Source of the DNA: Jaapia argillacea MUCL 33604
Taxonomy: Eukaryota; Basidiomycota; Agaricomycetes; Jaapiales; Jaapiaceae
Length of the DNA stretch: 64,000 nt
Assembly (NCBI GenBank): GCA_000697665.1
Contig: KL197728.1
Location: 254,813-318,812 of the forward strand
Direction: 5' to 3'
Shown: positions 61,091-64,000 of the stretch, in pieces
How the letters are laid out: each line of letters starts with the position of its first letter
How positions within the stretch are numbered: the stretch's first letter is position 1
The notes under the pieces: model-generated
Database searches by the model: none
What the model saw: only the letters and a program-made list of their open reading frames with translations
What the model was told of the DNA's origin: nothing
Translations under genes and position numbers: made by a program

Positions 61091-62487
61091 GCGGACAACA
61101 CAATAGCTTCCCCGCCTGCCTCTTCAAAATTCAATGTCGACCGGGAAGAACGATTGCCAAATCCTAACCGCCCAATATTCAACGACATTGGGGATCATAA
61201 TACGGAAAAGGTTGACGAACTCCAGCGGTTGAAGACGACGCAGTTGGTCGATGAAAACGAGGACGCGGGATTCGATTAGTGACTGGTCTTCAACGATATC
61301 GGTTCGAGGGCAACGCGGAGGGTTGAAAGGTTTGGAAATTGGTGGATGTTGGACATGATTTCATGGGACAGAAGGCCGACATCTGCGTTCGGTAATTAAG
61401 CGAAAAAACGTGTTGCCACCATGAGAGGACAGTAGACCAATCAGCATGGTAAACGTACCTGCCATCTGAGTGGGATTAGGCGTCTCTTCATCACCTTCCA
61501 AGACAACAGCGAAACAAAACGCGACAGCCACAGCTCGTTCGCCAGCTTCACCCAGTTTTCGCCCCTCTTCACCGAAAAAATGAAAGGCTGGGTTTTGAAA
61601 AGGATAGGTAGACCAAGTTCGCAAAATTTCTTGTAGATAGGTCGAATCGCTGCCAATCACTCAGAGACCTCGCGAACTATCTTCTCGAGGAACCCAACTG
61701 GCAAAGGCAACGGTTTACCATTGACCGTATTGCCCATAGTAGACGCCTTGGGCTTTTTACCCGTGGTTGGCTCCTGTAGGGACAACGGCATCGATATCTA
61801 CAGCGAAATGACATTAGTCACGTTCACACACGATTTCGAGCGAATACGTACCCTACGAGAGTACGATTGGATTGAGGGTATCGTCATTGGATTGGGGCCA
61901 AATTTACTTACGACCCTCGCAGAGGACTTCGTCCCGGCACTGAATGATGCCGTTCCTCGTCGTAAAGGTATGTCGTTCAGGTCGAGCCCGCCTGCTTGCT
62001 GAGCTGAGGGAGCTCGGCCAAGCAGTATAAGAGTGTGACCATCCGTGCATCGTCGACTGGATAGGCCGTCAAAATGGCCGACGGTTGTCGACTCCTCTCA
62101 TTGGTATGCTTTCCGCTCCACACAATCGAGAGCAACTATGTTCAAAAACTAGGGGTTAGAGCCCTGCGAGGATGCAATGGGACAAAGCCTTCAATACTCG
62201 CCTAAACCGTGAAGACGATAACCACTAGGACTGAGAATGCAAGAGGTCGATGTTATTGGGAATGGGGTCGGTCATGAACAGGTGTATCTAATGTGTGTCA
62301 GTTAAGGGATCTCCGACCCTGAGAGTTCCCCGTAAACGAATAAGAACGTCTCGTCGCAGTAGAAGGGATATATCGAAACTCACCTTTCAAGACGCCATCC
62401 CGTCTCTCCCGAACAGGGTCTCCATCTCCTTCACAACTTTCACTTCCGCTTCGCCTTGTTCTTCGCGAACCGGGGGGTATTGACAAG
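61091..62487. other. Degenerate or non-coding stretch
   Basis: Short overlapping frames on both strands, for example plus 61745-62002 (VVGSCRDNGIDIYSEMTLV) and minus 61361-61660. None extends or splices convincingly. It may be the decayed middle of the membrane-protein gene whose ends flank it. Confidence 0.35.
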
Positions 62488-62960
62488 TCACTGGACGCGT
62501 TCGCGGTGGACGGCATGTGTGGTTGTGGGCGACCCAAGCCAAATGCGCCTGGTGGATGAATCCTGCATCGTAACGAAGAAAATGGGGGTGGAGTTGTCGT
62601 CCTGGATGTACGAATCAATGGCCATGTAGTGCCCATCGGACGTTCGAAGGTGAAGGTATAGGCTCGGGTATAGGGCCTGTGGCCAGTGCAGAGAGCAGGA
62701 ATGAAAGGATGTGCGGCGGTTACTCGAATGTGTCGTTGTGCCAGAAGGTGTGGTTACCGCAGTGAATTGGAAGCCTTGAGCGTGGATGCCACAATCGATT
62801 CGGTAGCACACTGAGAGGGAAAGTGTTGAAGTCTTGGATTAGGGTTAGGACTCGTTTGGCGAATACCGCGGTGACGATGCTATGGATCGCATAAATGAGT
62901 CGGCGGTCGTTGTAAGAAATCGGGCGCGGGGAGGTGCAGGCGTACAATTGGCTCTTTAAA
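62488..62960 (-). pseudogene. Probable decayed N-terminal domain of a fungal membrane protein
   Basis: Minus-strand frame from about 62811: RIDCGIHAQGFQFTAVTTPS, HSCSLHWPQALYPSLYLHLR, TSDGHYMAIDSYIQDDN, IFFVTMQDSSTRRIWLGS, then a stop at 62488-62490. Past the stop, a one-base frame change reads LSIPPGSRR in another frame, which looks like the continuation. The composition (CGIHAQ, WP-ALYPSLYLHLRTSDG) resembles the N-terminal domain of agaricomycete polytopic membrane proteins. No intact start upstream. Confidence 0.4.
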
Positions 62961-64000
62961 TTCTTCGTGACATGCGGAGACTAGCTATGGCCGAGCGCAA
63001 CAGTCGGACACAAAAGCCATTCTACGGCTGCCTTCCTTGTTGAAAGTTCGGATGGGGGGTCGCATCTGAAGTTGGGTTTGAGGATCCTGCAGGCGAACTT
63101 GAAGCGGTCGTTGGCATCTAATCATCTACATGTGAGTGAGTGGAGAGGGGCCTGTAGGCTGGATATTGGATCCACCAAGCTGGACTTCGCAGGCTGGACT
63201 TGTATTCGCTCTGACTTTGAAAAGTCTGGTTGGGGTATGTCTGGATTCGTTCATTGAGGATGGGATGATGGGCGCGCGAAGGCTTTGGAGTGGGAGGCAG
63301 CGAATGATAGCTCACCAGAACGAGTCGCAGTCAACGCCAGAAGCTACTCCCGAGACTACTAGACAGGGCATTGGCCCAGTCGGAGACATGGCGAAATGAT
63401 CGGTATGATTGGAACGTCGGATTCGAAATCGTTGGAAACACAAAATGGGAAGGTGTTCGGCGTGGATGAGAACTATGGTGGAGGCCAAGGATGTGAGCCC
63501 AGGGGCAACCACGAATGGAGGGATTGTTCGATTGGTCCCACTGAGATCAGGCACAAATTACGTAATATTACCAAAAGTAGAGATTTGTGATGGCCTGAGA
63601 ACTTCCATGGCAATTGCCGTGGGGGACATTCCCACAGACATACCGCGAGCCATGGTCTATGAGCAGGTCCTGTGCTTGGGGGACCAGAAACCGAAACAGC
63701 GCCCAATTTGGCAATTTGGCAGTAATTGGCCGGACTCCTCCTCTGTACTCGTAGTTTAGGCCTCTCATGTTGAGTAGGGATGCCCAGAAATTTTACTGGG
63801 AATGAAATAGCCTGTTATTACCTCTCATAATTTTCTTGGCCCCCTGCAAATTGCTGGTTGCTTTCCGGTTTGGAATATTGAGATTTCACAGTTTGCTTGG
63901 TCAGCAACATTCACAAGTCTGTCTACCTGAACTTGTACATGGAGTTGTTAATATTTGGGTACCCTAGGGGTAATAAAGGTCTATTAATTATGATACTTTG
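62961..64000. other. Gene-poor right edge
   Basis: Several overlapping frames of 60-116 codons on both strands between 63072 and 63768, without domain character. The last 230 bases are AT-rich. I saw no LTR-type terminal repeats or transposase motifs, but a search was not possible. Confidence 0.4.

Noticed and set aside
63072-63768. Overlapping frames at the right edge considered as a retroelement fragment
   Set aside because: No protease, reverse transcriptase, integrase or zinc-knuckle motif is visible, and no direct repeats were found.

Overview
The window is nuclear DNA from a filamentous basidiomycete, most likely an agaricomycete. Genes are split by many 45-60 nt GT/AG introns and lie on both strands with short gaps. 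Several proteins belong to families I know mainly from mushroom-forming fungi: a DUF6533-type membrane protein, Cys-rich ectodomain proteins, and polytopic proteins ending in a DEWSPxMYWG-type tail. I found no bacterial-style operons, rRNA genes, CRISPR arrays or intact transposons, and no tRNA I could fold. Exon joins were made by hand from splice signals and reading-frame continuity, so multi-exon boundaries are approximate unless given.

Layout. 1-3428 (-): 5' part of NUP192/NUP205, running off the left edge. 3705-4550 (+): NAA30, catalytic subunit of NatC. 4971-7571 (-): KAR2/BiP ending in HDEL, with two consecutive micro-exons. 8447-17506 (+): three tandem APC-family amino acid/GABA-permease-like genes sharing exon structure and a promoter module. 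17758-19657 (+): M28 metallopeptidase. 19887-23708 (-): cytosolic leucyl-tRNA synthetase. 24406-26144 (+): glycosyltransferase-like protein. 26613-29533 (-): a membrane protein that appears to fuse a Cys-rich single-pass ectodomain to a polytopic domain. 31221-32203 (+): conserved-looking unknown. 33212-34651 (+): DUF6533-like membrane protein. 35118-39698 (+): ERCC6L2-like SNF2 ATPase. 40041-41384 (+): otubain. 41477-42171 (-): nucleotidyltransferase-fold-like protein. 42447-44030 (+): PUS3/DEG1. 44725-45346 (+): NHP6-type HMG-box protein. 46275-48248 (+): RPC6 (RPC34) of RNA polymerase III with a long charged insertion. 48505-56375 (-): UTP10/HEATR1. 56551-56958 (+): small four-helix membrane protein. 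57193-59142 (-): Kes1-like oxysterol-binding protein. 59478-59969 (+): coiled-coil protein. 60866-64000: gene-poor, with the C-terminal remnant of a paralogue of the 26613-29533 polytopic domain and other decayed coding.

Most genes are housekeeping and are not functionally linked beyond general RNA and protein synthesis (LARS, PUS3, RPC6, UTP10), nuclear and chromatin roles (NUP192, ERCC6L2-like, NHP6) and protein handling (KAR2, NAA30, otubain). The accessory interest lies in the permease array with its GATA-rich promoters, the membrane-protein fusion, and unusual gene structures: micro-exons, a paralogue-specific intron and the RPC6 insertion.
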